Shown: positions 8,507 to 17,907, counted from the stretch's first letter. The stretch is 64,000 bases of DNA from Mucilaginibacter gossypiicola (GCF_900110105.1 NZ_FOCL01000004.1:776495-840494); one strand, 5' to 3'. The notes: generated by a model not told the origin, from the letters alone. Numbers and translations are program-made.

Positions 8507-9916
8507 ATGATCTATTCATATAAACGGCAAATACTGGCCACGTTGGCAGCAACGGCGGTATTTGCCTCATGTGTTACAAAAAAGTACCAGCAGCCGGTAG
8601 TAAATACCGATAAACTGTACCGCGATACTACCATCAGCGATACTACATCAATGGCTAATATGCCGATGAACCAGCTGTTTTCTGATACAGTACTGGTAAA
8701 CCTGATCCAGGAAGGCCTGCGTGAAAACCTCGATTTGAAAACTGCTGTGCAGCGTATTAATGAGGCACAGGCAACTTTTAACCAGAGCAAGGCAGCATAT
8801 TTGCCAAGCCTGGAAGGAAGCGCAACAGCAACAAGGGCAAAAACATCGGCGGCAAGCTTAAACTTCCCGCCGGAGTTTGCCAGCTCGTTCAATCTTAAAA
8901 CAACCACTTACCAGGCTGCCCTCAACACCAGTTGGGAGGCCGATATCTGGGGTAAATTGAGCAGTGCAAAAAGGGCGGCCTTAGCATCGCTGCTGCAAAG
9001 TGATGCTGCAAAAAGGGCAGTACAAACCCAGCTGATAGCCGATATTGCAAACGCTTATTATAATCTGTTGGCGCTTGATCAGCAACTGGCTATCACTCAA
9101 CAAACACTTACGATAAGGGTAAAAGATGTTGAAACTGTAAAAGCTCTGAAAGAAGGTGCGGTAGTAAATGGTGCAGCGGTGGTACAAAGCGAGGCTAACC
9201 GCTATGCGGCTGAGGTTACTATACCCGATCTGAAACAAAGCATCCGCGAGGCCGAAAATGCTTTAAGTATTTTACTGGCAAGGGCTCCGGGTACCATCAA
9301 ACGCACAACGCTGAATGAGCAGAAGCCTGTAGCCGACCTGAAAACCGGCATCCCATCCCAACTATTAAAAAATCGCCCGGATGTGCAGCAGGCTGAGTTC
9401 GCTTTCAGGAGCGCGTTTGAAAACACCAACCTGGCGCGTACCTATTTTTATCCGCAGCTTACCATTACAGGGCAGGCGGGTTTATCAACCCTGCAGTTGA
9501 AAAACTTTTTTGATCATTCCATCTTTTACAATTTTGTTGGTGGTATTACTCAGCCTATTTTTAACAAAGGCCAAAACAGGGCACGTTTAAGAACTGCGCA
9601 GGCCCAGCAACAGGAGGCCTATTATGCTTACCAAAAATCACTGCTTACAGCAGGGCAGGAGGTAACCAACGCACTGTTCTCTTACCAAAATGCTATTGAA
9701 AAGCAAGGCTCAAGAGCTAAACAATTACAGGCACTTGAAAAATCTGTCGATTATACCAAGGAGTTGCTTCGTTACAGTTCGGCAACTAACTATACTGATG
9801 TTTTAACTTCAGAACAAAGCTTGCTCGCGGCGCAACTAAGCGGTGTTAACGACCGTTTGCAGGAGTTGCAGGCAGTAGTTAACCTTTACCGCGCCCTGGG
9901 CGGTGGCTGGAAATAA
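8507..9916 (+). CDS. Outer-membrane efflux lipoprotein (TolC/OprM family)
   Basis: Outer-membrane channel of the tripartite pump, 469 residues. The N-terminus is a lipoprotein signal peptide with Cys22 in AVFASC. Two OEP repeats follow: one about residues 60-250 with helical LRENLDLKTAVQRINEAQAT and TTSWEADIWGKLSSAKRA-like strands (seen here as LNTSWEADIWGKL), and one about residues 270-465 with LLKNRPDVQQAEF, GGITQPIFNKGQNRARL and the closing VNLYRALGGGW, which is a hallmark of the NodT/OprM type. It is the last gene of the operon and is followed by a strong hairpin terminator at 9945-9981. Confidence 0.94.
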   Translation: MIYSYKRQILATLAATAVFASCVTKKYQQPVVNTDKLYRDTTISDTTSMANMPMNQLFSDTVLVNLIQEGLRENLDLKTAVQRINEAQATFNQSKAAYLPSLEGSATATRAKTSAASLNFPPEFASSFNLKTTTYQAALNTSWEADIWGKLSSAKRAALASLLQSDAAKRAVQTQLIADIANAYYNLLALDQQLAITQQTLTIRVKDVETVKALKEGAVVNGAAVVQSEANRYAAEVTIPDLKQSIREAENALSILLARAPGTIKRTTLNEQKPVADLKTGIPSQLLKNRPDVQQAEFAFRSAFENTNLARTYFYPQLTITGQAGLSTLQLKNFFDHSIFYNFVGGITQPIFNKGQNRARLRTAQAQQQEAYYAYQKSLLTAGQEVTNALFSYQNAIEKQGSRAKQLQALEKSVDYTKELLRYSSATNYTDVLTSEQSLLAAQLSGVNDRLQELQAVVNLYRALGGGWK

Positions 9917-9944
9917 ACAAGTTTTTAATTCCTCTGTTATTCAT

Positions 9945-9981
9945 GAAGCCCGGCTTGCTATTGAGCAGCCGGGCTTCTTTT
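9945..9981 (+). terminator. Rho-independent terminator of the efflux operon
   Basis: An 11-bp perfect stem, GAAGCCCGGCT (9945-9955) and AGCCGGGCTTC (9967-9977), with an 11-base loop, followed by TTTTAT. It lies 28 bases after the outer-membrane factor stop codon. The rest of the 251-base spacer to the next gene is A+T-rich and holds only a weak -7-like TATGCTTG at 10142-10149. Confidence 0.88.
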
Positions 9982-10167
9982 ATGAGCAGCGGTGATTTTG
10001 ACATATTTTGAAGTTGTTTAAACATTTATTATCTATGCCAACTAATTGATATTTAAAAAACCTGTTACAATACCATTGTCTATAAATTATGTTAATAAAT
10101 AATGTATCTAATTGTTTATTAATGAGTAAATTAAAGTAAAATATGCTTGTAGCTACGAGGTTAAACC

Positions 10168-10767
10168 ATGGGAAGTAAAGAACGCATATTACGGCAAAAG
10201 GACGATACACGCCGAAAAATACTCGACGCTGCGTTGGATATGATTAAATGCGAAGGGTGCGACGCGTTAAGTATGCGAAAGCTTGCCGAACATATTGAAT
10301 ACACGGCTCCTGCTATTTACGAATATTTTGAAAATAAAGACGCGCTGTATGTAGAACTTGCGCGTAACGGCCACCTGAAATTGGTAGCCATGGTTAAAAT
10401 AGCCAAAGATGCCCATACCGGAGCAGTGCAGCAAATGGAGGCGATGTGGCTGGCTTATTGGAGTTTCGCAATTACTTATAAAGAGCTTTACCAACTGATG
10501 TTTGCCGTTGGAACCGGCTGTTGCCCGGTAGAGAACCAGATTAGCGAAGCAAAGCTTTTTCCGGAAATGGTTTCTGATGTGATACGGATGCTTTATTTAC
10601 CCCACGAAGCAAGCGGCGAGGAGATTCAAAAAAAATACTATACCTATTGGGCTATAATTCATGGTTTGATAGCTATTAATATGATCCAGCTTACGCGCGA
10701 TGAGAAAATGAACCAGGAGATACTGATCGATGCTATCAAAGGGATTAATGCGCTGATAACAGGATAA
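10168..10767 (+). CDS. TetR/AcrR family transcriptional regulator
   Basis: DNA-binding regulator of 199 residues. The TetR HTH occupies about residues 13-60, with ALSMRKLAEHIEYTAPAIYE as the recognition region followed by YFENKDALYVEL. The C-terminal part (about 85-195) looks like the WHG-type TetR ligand domain, with TYWAIIHGLIAINMI near the end. The ATG at 10168 is preceded by a GAGG seven bases upstream, a rare Shine-Dalgarno-like site in this window. A weak -7-like TATGCTTG lies 18 bases upstream of the ATG. The next TetR gene starts four bases after its stop, so both are likely in one transcript. Targets are unknown; the efflux operon just upstream is one candidate. Confidence 0.83.
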   Translation: MGSKERILRQKDDTRRKILDAALDMIKCEGCDALSMRKLAEHIEYTAPAIYEYFENKDALYVELARNGHLKLVAMVKIAKDAHTGAVQQMEAMWLAYWSFAITYKELYQLMFAVGTGCCPVENQISEAKLFPEMVSDVIRMLYLPHEASGEEIQKKYYTYWAIIHGLIAINMIQLTRDEKMNQEILIDAIKGINALITG

Positions 10768-10771
10768 AGCT

Positions 10772-11368
10772 ATGGTTGATAAGGATCGGATTTTAAGCGG
10801 GTGTGAGCAGCTTTTTCTTGAATCGGGCATAAAAAGTATTACCATGGATGATATAGCCCGGCACTTGGGAATCTCCAAAAAAACAATTTATCAGCATTTC
10901 AGGGATAAAAATGAACTTGTTACCACGCTGGTAAAACAGCGGCTGGCCGATGATGAGGCCATGCTTTGTGCTATTATCAGCGATACTGGCAATGTGATGG
11001 ATGAGATGGTTGAGTTAACCCGGTGTACAGGAGAGATCTTTTCGAGGGTAAATCCTGCTGTATTGTTCGATCTGCAAAAGTATCATCATGAAGGTTGGGG
11101 ACTTTACCTGCAGTTTAAAACAGGTTTCCTTGTAAATATTATTGAGAAACTTTTAAGAAAAGGTATTGAGCAGGGCTATATCCGCCCCGAAATTGATGCC
11201 AGGATCATAGCCATTATGCGCGTAAACCAGATTGAGCTCGGTTTTAACGCCTCCATATACCCACATGCCGAATTTAATTTATGGGATGTTCAGCTACAGC
11301 TTTTAAATCATTTTAACTATGGCGTTTGTAGCATAAAAGGTATAACGGTTTTGAATAACGCCGATTAA
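10772..11368 (+). CDS. TetR/AcrR family transcriptional regulator
   Basis: Second TetR regulator of the tandem pair, 198 residues, starting four bases after the previous stop and therefore probably translationally coupled. The HTH lies at about residues 5-50, with ITMDDIARHLGISKKTIYQH and then FRDKNELV. The C-terminal domain differs from its neighbour (it holds a QKYHHEGWGLY segment), so the two are not a recent duplication. Its 3' end overlaps the convergent rpiA gene by four bases (TTAA shared by both stop codons). The regulated genes are not identifiable. Confidence 0.83.
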   Translation: MVDKDRILSGCEQLFLESGIKSITMDDIARHLGISKKTIYQHFRDKNELVTTLVKQRLADDEAMLCAIISDTGNVMDEMVELTRCTGEIFSRVNPAVLFDLQKYHHEGWGLYLQFKTGFLVNIIEKLLRKGIEQGYIRPEIDARIIAIMRVNQIELGFNASIYPHAEFNLWDVQLQLLNHFNYGVCSIKGITVLNNAD

Positions 11369-12060
11369 ATCTTTTGTTGAGGTAAAATAGTCCTGATCCC
11401 GTTTTCTCCTGCTATAATTGCTTTTGTTGCTATTTGATAGAATAATGAGTGTTCAACAACACCCGGTATCATTTTTACAAGTGTATTTAATTTAACAGGT
11501 TCAGGTAATTCGGTGAATAGAAGATCCACAAGCATATTGCCATTATCTGATATCAGCGCGCCGTCTTTTTGGGTACTCATGCGCTGCGTAAGTGTTGCCG
11601 AAGGGAAAAGAGCGCTTAACTTTGCCAATACGATTTGCAAGGCCTGTGGCAGAATCTCGATAACAAGCGGATAAGTTGCATTAAGCTGAGGCGAAAATTT
11701 TCCTTCATCGCCCAGCAAAATAAATTCCTGTGCCATTGAAGCCAGTATTTTTTCGGTAGTATGGATGCCGCCACCGCTTTTTAGTGCATTGAGCTCGCTA
11801 TCAAACTGATCGCAGCCATCAAAGTAGATATCCAGTTTATGAAGCAACGCCGGCGACTGGATGCGCAACCCGTGTTTGCTTAATAGTTGGGTTGTTTTAA
11901 ATGATGATGATGTAAATGTTAATGAAGCTGCAAGCTCAGGGTTTTGAGCTAACATGTTAACCAAATGAGCTATTGTGCTTCCTGCTCCCAAACCGATAGT
12001 TTGGTTGGGGCTTATTAAGGTTAAAGCGGCTTTTGCTGCTTCCAGCTTGTAATCAATCAT
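11365..12060 (-). CDS. rpiA: Ribose-5-phosphate isomerase A
   Basis: Cytosolic isomerase that interconverts ribose 5-phosphate and ribulose 5-phosphate in the non-oxidative pentose phosphate pathway. The start MIDYKLEAAK at 12060 is preferred; an in-frame extension to 12078 adds six residues. Family motifs are present: the phosphate-binding GLGAGSTIAHLV (residues ~24-35), the catalytic DGCDQFD (family DGADE, both Asp kept), and the KSGGGIHTTEKIL segment with the expected Lys and Glu. Ala-to-Cys and Glu-to-Gln in DGCDQ are unusual, but the catalytic residues known from E. coli RpiA are conserved. It stands alone, convergent with the TetR pair and overlapping it by four bases. Length (231 aa) is typical. 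Confidence 0.88.
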   Translation of the reverse strand: MIDYKLEAAKAALTLISPNQTIGLGAGSTIAHLVNMLAQNPELAASLTFTSSSFKTTQLLSKHGLRIQSPALLHKLDIYFDGCDQFDSELNALKSGGGIHTTEKILASMAQEFILLGDEGKFSPQLNATYPLVIEILPQALQIVLAKLSALFPSATLTQRMSTQKDGALISDNGNMLVDLLFTELPEPVKLNTLVKMIPGVVEHSLFYQIATKAIIAGENGIRTILPQQKI

Positions 12061-12243
12061 GGCGCTAAGATACAGCACCAGCCGCTAATAACCCTGGTCA
12101 AATTATTTCTTTTAGTCGTCTATGCCCTCCCATAAGTGCTGGGTATGATGGGCTGATATTGTTGATGTTTTCATGTTATATTAATCGTTATTATTTTATA
12201 CTTCTGTTATTTAAACTGCCCAAATTTGATTGTTTTCTTAATT

Positions 12244-12342
12244 GTAGAGACGCATCACATGCGTCTCCCACATGCAATTACGGTAGCAAAATGATATGCA
12301 AGGCCGTTTGTCCTAACGGAGACGCATGTGATGCGTCTCTAC
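12244..12342. repeat. MITE/REP-like element with 25-bp perfect inverted repeats
   Basis: The arms at 12244-12268 and 12318-12342 are exact reverse complements over 25 bp. Each arm is itself a palindrome, GAGACGCAT-CAC-ATGCGTCTC and its mirror. The 49-base centre shows no coding potential. The element lies in the 369-base spacer between rpiA (start at 12060) and the 3' end of dnaE2, which otherwise holds nothing I can support. Direct flanking target duplications are not obvious. Confidence 0.7.
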
Positions 12343-12429
12343 GAAAAATCTTCATTCATTTTTAGACAGATTCTTAATTCATCTTATACTAATGCAGACG
12401 AATGAGCCGCAAAAACATTTTAAAAAATC

Positions 12430-15400
12430 TCATTTAAAATTTCGTCCCTTGTGAAATACCTCTTTTTGTTTGCTTTGCTGAACCTGTCCTTTGTTTGAAC
12501 CTGCCGGATAAGGAGCCGTTGTTTCATCGCTTCGGGATAATGTCATTACCGGCTGGTCATCATTACCAACGGTTGTCAATGTGCTCAACAGCTTTGATAA
12601 ATTAAAACAGCGCCGTATAATAACATGGATCACCTTGCCCTCAATTTGTAAAACGCCCTCAACCATGAGTAACCGTGCTTGAACAATATCCTTGCGGTAT
12701 TTATCAAAGATCTTTTCCCAGGCTACCAGATTGGCAAAGCCTGTTTCATCCTCAATGGTGATAAATAAAATACCCTTGGCAGTGCCGGGCCTTTGCCGCA
12801 CAGTTACCAAACCGGCAACTTTTATTTTATCTCCATTTTTAAGATTAGGTAATTCGGCAGTTGGGGTTACCTGCAGCATATTGAGCTGCTGCCGTAAAAA
12901 ACTAACCGGATGCGCCTTTACAGATAGGCCGGTGGCTGCATAATCCTGTACCACATGCTCGGCATCTGTCATAAATGGCAAACTGATCTGGGTTTCTTTA
13001 GTGCTTTCTGACGGTTGGCCGGTAAACAGGCCTATTGGTTTATCACTAAGGGCTGGCACTTCCCATAGTGCCGCCCGGCGGTCAAGGTTTAACGATCTGA
13101 AGGCGTCGGCATCGGTAAGTTTTTCGATCTGGGCCTGAGGCACACCTGAATCGCTTAAATGGCTGATACTGGTATATCCCGCACCACGACCAGCTACGAG
13201 GGCCTGCATATCATTTTCATTAAGGCCCTTTACCTGTCTGAAACCTAAGCGCAATGCACGGTATGCGCCATCTTGTTCTTCAAGGGTATTATCCCAAAAC
13301 GAGTGGTTAATATCTACAGGTCGTACAACTACGCCATGCCTCTCCGCGTCTATCACAATTTGCGCAGGCTGATAAAAACCCATTGGCTGGCTGTTTAACA
13401 AGGTAGCTGCAAATACATCGGGATAATGATATTTAAGCCATGAAGAGATATAAACCAAATGTGCAAATGATGCCGCATGACTTTCGGGGAAACCATAACT
13501 CCCAAAACCTTCCAGCTGTTTAAAAATGCGATGGGCAAAATCTACTTCGTAACCTCGCCTTGTCATACCATCAACCAGTTTTTGGCGAAACTGGCTTACC
13601 AACCCTTTAGCTTTAAAAGTGGCCATACTCCGGCGTAGCTGATCCGCTTCGGCAGCAGTAAACTCTGCTGCTACCATGGCTATTTCCATCGCCTGTTCCT
13701 GGAACAGGGGAACACCTTTGGTACGGCCTAATATCCTGCGTAATTCTTCTTTAGGGTAGCTTTCTTCTTCCAACCCGTCACGACGCCTCAGATAGGGGTG
13801 AACCATGTCACCCTGGATAGGGCCCGGGCGTACAATAGCTACTTCTATTACCAGATCATAAAATTCCCGTGGTTTAAGTCGTGGCAGCATCGACATTTGC
13901 GCGCGGCTTTCTATCTGGAAAACCCCTAATGTATCGGCATCGCAAATCATATCGTAAACCTTCGGGTCTTCGCGCGGAACGTTCTTTAAATCGTATGAAA
14001 TACCATAATGCTGTTTGATGAGATCAAAACTTTTGCGGATACAGGTAAGCATCCCGAGGCCCAATACATCAACCTTAAGAATGCCGAGCGCTTCCAGGTC
14101 GTCTTTGTTCCATTCCAGTTGGGTGCGTTCTTCCATGCGGGCATTCATTACCGGGCATATATCAGATAGCTTACCCTGCGTAATAACAAAGCCCCCTGTA
14201 TGCTGACCCAACTGGCGCGGGAAACCCATTAACTGTTCGGTAAGCACCAATACTTTATGCAGGGCCTTATCATCAGGGTTAAGCCCCTGATCAATGATCC
14301 GTTGACGGTCAAAGGCTTCCTCCGAAAAATCCCAGATAGCGCCCGACAGTCGGTTAATGGTATCTATAGATAAGCCCATGGCCTTGCCAACATCACGGAT
14401 AGCGCCTTTATGCCGTTCCTGTGTAACGGTAGCTACAATGGCCGATCGGTCGCGGCCGTATTCACTGTAGATCCACTGGATGATCTCTTCCCGGCGTTCA
14501 TGCTCAAAATCCACATCAATATCAGGCCATTCATCCCGCGCATCAGACATGAAACGCGAGAAAAGCAATTGCGTTTCTGTAGGATCCACAGCGGTAATAG
14601 CTAAGCAATAACATACTGTAGAGTTAGCTGCCGAACCGCGCCCCTGGTAAAGTATACCTAATTCTGCCGCTTTGCGGGTATACCGGTAAACCCGTAAAAA
14701 GTAAGGAGCCAACCGTTTTCGCTCAATAAAGGCGAGCTCAAACTCAATTTGTGCCTTAATACTATCAGGTACATTATTGTTGTACCGTTGCCGGGCACCC
14801 TGCCAGGTAAATTTGGTTAGCCGCTGTTGAGGGGTAAGACCGTCGGTATTAGGTTCTTCGGGTTCAATGTATTTAAGGGTATCTAATGAAAACTGGCAGG
14901 CTTCGGCTATTTCGGCAGTACGGGTTATGGCATCTGGATACTGGCGAAACAAACGTTCCATTTCATCCGGGCTTTTCAAATACCGTTCGGCATTGGCGTT
15001 GAGTTTAAAACCAGCATTATGAATGGTGCATTTTTCACGCACGCAGGTAACAACATCCTGCAGCTGCCTGCGGGCTGCTTCATGATAATGTACATCATTG
15101 GTAGCCACAATGGGTACGCCCGATTGTGCCAGCCTGTGAAGCCGTTTACCGTCATCAATATTATAAGCGCGGGAGGTTGCAAGGTAAAGCTCATGCCCAA
15201 AAGCCTCCTGGTACTCTTTTAAATCTGCCTTGAAAGTTTCATCAAAATCAAAACGGCTGTTAAGTGATTCAGGTGGTACTGCTATAAATTTGATGCCTTT
15301 AGCGTATTCATACACATCCTGTTTATACAAATGGCACTGGCCTTTTTCGGCCCGGAGGTTTCCCCGGGTAAGCAGCCCGGAAAGGCGCGACCATGCATCC

Positions 15401-15651
15401 ATATCTGTTGGGTAAGCCAGCAGGCTGGCACCATCGAGCAGATCAAGACGGCAAGCCGGAATGATTTTAATATTGACATCATCTGGTCTGGTGGCTAAGT
15501 GTGCACGTACAACGCCGGCTACGCTGTTGCGGTCGGTAATGGCAATTTTAGTATGACCGAGTGCTGCTGCCTGCATTACCAGTTCTTCGGGGTGCGATCC
15601 TCCCCGTAAAAAGCTGAAATTAGTGGTTACCTGTAATTCCGAATAGCCCAT
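12430..15651 (-). CDS. dnaE2: Error-prone DNA polymerase III alpha subunit DnaE2
   Basis: Polymerase of the ImuA-ImuB-DnaE2 translesion (mutasome) system, 1073 residues. The N-terminal PHP domain is seen from residue 1 (YSELQVTTNFSFLRGGSHPE), with AITDRNSVAGVVRAH and VPIVATNDVHYH. The polymerase core includes LGILYQGRGSAANS and the catalytic PDIDVDF (D377 and D379). A C-terminal OB fold (GDKIKVAGLVTVRQRPGTAKG) precedes IRRCFNLSKLL. The ending after about residue 1030 is variable and charged. The gene starts six bases after the imuB stop. In other bacteria the cassette is induced by DNA damage and is responsible for induced mutagenesis; here this is inferred from family and synteny. Confidence 0.95.
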   Translation of the reverse strand: MGYSELQVTTNFSFLRGGSHPEELVMQAAALGHTKIAITDRNSVAGVVRAHLATRPDDVNIKIIPACRLDLLDGASLLAYPTDMDAWSRLSGLLTRGNLRAEKGQCHLYKQDVYEYAKGIKFIAVPPESLNSRFDFDETFKADLKEYQEAFGHELYLATSRAYNIDDGKRLHRLAQSGVPIVATNDVHYHEAARRQLQDVVTCVREKCTIHNAGFKLNANAERYLKSPDEMERLFRQYPDAITRTAEIAEACQFSLDTLKYIEPEEPNTDGLTPQQRLTKFTWQGARQRYNNNVPDSIKAQIEFELAFIERKRLAPYFLRVYRYTRKAAELGILYQGRGSAANSTVCYCLAITAVDPTETQLLFSRFMSDARDEWPDIDVDFEHERREEIIQWIYSEYGRDRSAIVATVTQERHKGAIRDVGKAMGLSIDTINRLSGAIWDFSEEAFDRQRIIDQGLNPDDKALHKVLVLTEQLMGFPRQLGQHTGGFVITQGKLSDICPVMNARMEERTQLEWNKDDLEALGILKVDVLGLGMLTCIRKSFDLIKQHYGISYDLKNVPREDPKVYDMICDADTLGVFQIESRAQMSMLPRLKPREFYDLVIEVAIVRPGPIQGDMVHPYLRRRDGLEEESYPKEELRRILGRTKGVPLFQEQAMEIAMVAAEFTAAEADQLRRSMATFKAKGLVSQFRQKLVDGMTRRGYEVDFAHRIFKQLEGFGSYGFPESHAASFAHLVYISSWLKYHYPDVFAATLLNSQPMGFYQPAQIVIDAERHGVVVRPVDINHSFWDNTLEEQDGAYRALRLGFRQVKGLNENDMQALVAGRGAGYTSISHLSDSGVPQAQIEKLTDADAFRSLNLDRRAALWEVPALSDKPIGLFTGQPSESTKETQISLPFMTDAEHVVQDYAATGLSVKAHPVSFLRQQLNMLQVTPTAELPNLKNGDKIKVAGLVTVRQRPGTAKGILFITIEDETGFANLVAWEKIFDKYRKDIVQARLLMVEGVLQIEGKVIHVIIRRCFNLSKLLSTLTTVGNDDQPVMTLSRSDETTAPYPAGSNKGQVQQSKQKEVFHKGRNFK

Positions 15652-15657
15652 AATACC

Positions 15658-17166
15658 TTATGCAAAAAATCCGTGAATAAACCATTGCCCTGCCTGGCTG
15701 CCCGCATAATGCCCCGACCGGAACAGCCAGTAGCGCCTGCCATCCTGATCTTCAACCTGGTAATAGTCACGGTGTTCACCCTCATCAAGCCACCATTCGC
15801 GTTCTATACGCTCGGGGCCGTCAGATCTTTTAATGTGGTGCGTTTCATTTTTGTAGATGAACAGCATTGGCGGATAATCGGGAATAGGAGAGGTTACCTC
15901 TATTTGCTGGGGGTGAGGAAGCAGGATCGACGGGCGTGGCCGGTCTTTTCGCCAACTGGTTTGTGGCTTTTCATTAATAGAGATGGCAGGTTTGATGCTT
16001 CTCTCCGGCCAGTAACGTTCCTGGGGGAGATAACGGTGGATGCTGCCTGCACCAATTTTATTGGCCAGTCTGTCCAACAACTCAGCCAGATCCGTATCAT
16101 CCAGGCCGCAGCTTTCTGATTGCCATAACACCTCTTGTTCGGGTTCTACATCATCAATTTTGGGAGCTTCGAGTGTGAAAAGTTCAATACCCAATGCGGG
16201 TTCCAGCGTAGGGATTTTAAGTTCAAATAGCTTGAACAAATGACCAATATGGTGTGACGCGCGATTGGTACCGATATCAGCACTGATCACATGCCCATCC
16301 ACCCGGTAGCATTTTAAAATTGCTGTCCGCAAACCTTTACCTTCACCTTGTAAACGGATGCAAAGTTTTTCGAGCAGGGTTTTAATGGCAATTTCTATTC
16401 CGGTAGCTGTACGGATGGGTTCCAAACAGGGTAGCCTTTCGGCGTAAGGTTCAACAGGATGTAATAGTTGCAAAGGCTCGTCTATGTTGCCCAAAGCCTG
16501 ATCGAGTCTTAATAATAATTCCGGCCCAAAACGTCGGCGCAATACCGAGCGTCCCATGTTTATGAAAGTTTTAATAGTATAAAACCCCAGTTTTTGCAGT
16601 CTTTCAATAACCAGTGGTTCAAGGCGCAGGGCAACAGGGGGTAATTGGATTAATGCATCGGCTTGTTCACCTGGAGGGATAATTGGTTTTACTTTACCAA
16701 AGCGGGCTATGGCCCATGCTGCTCCGGGGGTATCGGCCATGGCGCCACGAACATCGTAGCCTTTGCTTCTTAGGCGGATAACAATTTCTTTTAAATATTC
16801 CTTTTCGCCACCCCACAAATGGGCACAGCCTGAAATATCAAGCAGTAACCCATCTGGCAAGTCGGCAGCTATCAGTGGCGAATAACGGATACACCATTCG
16901 CCCAAAGCTTTGAGCAGTTTATCGGCCTGGCCGGGTATATCATCAATAACCTGAAGATCGACTATAATGGCTTTTGCATCGGCGGCCGTCATACCGGCAG
17001 CTACACCCTGTGCTTCGGCCAGGGCATTGGCTGCTGTAATTATAACACGACCACGAACAGGCGAAGCAAAAACAAAAGGCACAGGTTTAAGTTCGGGCCG
17101 CCGAAGGGTGAGCCAGTCTGTCAATAAATGACGAAACCATAAAGAAACAAAGCGTTTGTTCATCAT
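15658..17166 (-). CDS. imuB: ImuB, catalytically inactive Y-family polymerase-like protein
   Basis: Y-family polymerase homologue of 502 residues that in known systems bridges DnaE2, ImuA and the sliding clamp. The conserved landmarks are GMTAADAKAI (residues ~58-67), LPDGLLLDISGCAHLWGGE (~107-125), GAMADTPGAAWAIARFG and a palm/finger-like region to about residue 330. The N-terminal FVSLWFRHLLTDWL and the DGLLLDISG segment lack the acidic triad of active Pol IV/V, as is normal for ImuB. Two adjacent ATGs (17166, 17163) are possible starts. The gene is seven bases after imuA and six before dnaE2, so the three form a tight operon. Confidence 0.92.
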   Translation of the reverse strand: MMNKRFVSLWFRHLLTDWLTLRRPELKPVPFVFASPVRGRVIITAANALAEAQGVAAGMTAADAKAIIVDLQVIDDIPGQADKLLKALGEWCIRYSPLIAADLPDGLLLDISGCAHLWGGEKEYLKEIVIRLRSKGYDVRGAMADTPGAAWAIARFGKVKPIIPPGEQADALIQLPPVALRLEPLVIERLQKLGFYTIKTFINMGRSVLRRRFGPELLLRLDQALGNIDEPLQLLHPVEPYAERLPCLEPIRTATGIEIAIKTLLEKLCIRLQGEGKGLRTAILKCYRVDGHVISADIGTNRASHHIGHLFKLFELKIPTLEPALGIELFTLEAPKIDDVEPEQEVLWQSESCGLDDTDLAELLDRLANKIGAGSIHRYLPQERYWPERSIKPAISINEKPQTSWRKDRPRPSILLPHPQQIEVTSPIPDYPPMLFIYKNETHHIKRSDGPERIEREWWLDEGEHRDYYQVEDQDGRRYWLFRSGHYAGSQAGQWFIHGFFA

Positions 17167-17172
17167 ACCTCA

Positions 17173-17907
17173 CTATCCGGCTATCCTTTCGTGTAAATCT
17201 ATTTGTACGGTCTTTTCTTCCTCTACCGGTATAAAATTGCCGTCGATCCATTCCAGCTTCCAGCTGCCGGGGTTGCCATTGCGCACCCGTAGCAGGTCAA
17301 TTTGCCAGCGCGGGAAACCCAGACCCGGCAAACCATCATGGGGTTGGCTTGGCAGGGGAGTTATTTGCCAGCGGGCCACACAGGTTGTTGAACCCAGTTT
17401 ACGCGGATCGTTACGCAGCAAAAAGCCGGTTACCTTGCTGTTTTCAACTGCCAGTTGCAAACGCCGCGATTGTGCAAAGCTTATTTCCCTCACTTCGGCT
17501 ATTACGGCGGCGAGGCCTTCACATTTTAAGGCTTCTTCCATTACCCAAAGCAGGTCTTTTTCGTGTTGTACATCAATGAATATTACCCGGTGAGGCTCTA
17601 CATTGTAACTTGCTAATGCCGCCGGAAATAATTGCCTGTGCATGCTTACCCATAAGCATACGCCGCCTTGCTGCATGAGCCTGGTAAGCAAACCTGCTAT
17701 AAGCCCGCCGGTTGCTGCAGCATGCTCATAAGTAGGACATAACATTTCATGTATTGTACCGGTAGGGAAAACACCATTCGGAAAAGCAGATTCCAGCGGC
17801 CCCAAACCAATACCTTTAGTTTTACATCCCAAAGGCGGTGTAAAGCCCTGCCAAAGCAAAATATCCTTTTGCAAACGGCTGATGATATCTTTTTGAGCTC
17901 CCGGCAT
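17173..17907 (-). CDS. imuA: ImuA, RecA-like accessory protein of the translesion cassette
   Basis: RecA/SulA-like protein of 244 residues, first gene of the imuA-imuB-dnaE2 operon. Seen: GLGPLESAFPNGVFPTGTIH near residues 34-53, the ImuA/RecA-like entry motif, TGGLIAGLLTRLMQQGGVCLWVS (about 66-88), a strand DVQHEKDLLWVMEEALKCEG, and LRNDPRKLGSTTCVARWQI near 160-180. The start ATG at 17905-17907 fits the conserved N-terminus (KDIISRLQKDILLWQG). In other bacteria ImuA binds RecA and ImuB. A candidate -7 box lies about 58 bases upstream. A LexA-type operator could not be identified with confidence. Confidence 0.88.
   Translation of the reverse strand: MPGAQKDIISRLQKDILLWQGFTPPLGCKTKGIGLGPLESAFPNGVFPTGTIHEMLCPTYEHAAATGGLIAGLLTRLMQQGGVCLWVSMHRQLFPAALASYNVEPHRVIFIDVQHEKDLLWVMEEALKCEGLAAVIAEVREISFAQSRRLQLAVENSKVTGFLLRNDPRKLGSTTCVARWQITPLPSQPHDGLPGLGFPRWQIDLLRVRNGNPGSWKLEWIDGNFIPVEEEKTVQIDLHERIAG

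Noticed and set aside
9980..10210. 76-codon open frame on the minus strand
   Set aside because: Composed of A+T-rich spacer sequence running into the TetR gene on the other strand; no conserved pattern.
12159..12365. 68-codon open frame on the plus strand
   Set aside because: Half of it translates the inverted-repeat element at 12244-12342; no protein-like features.
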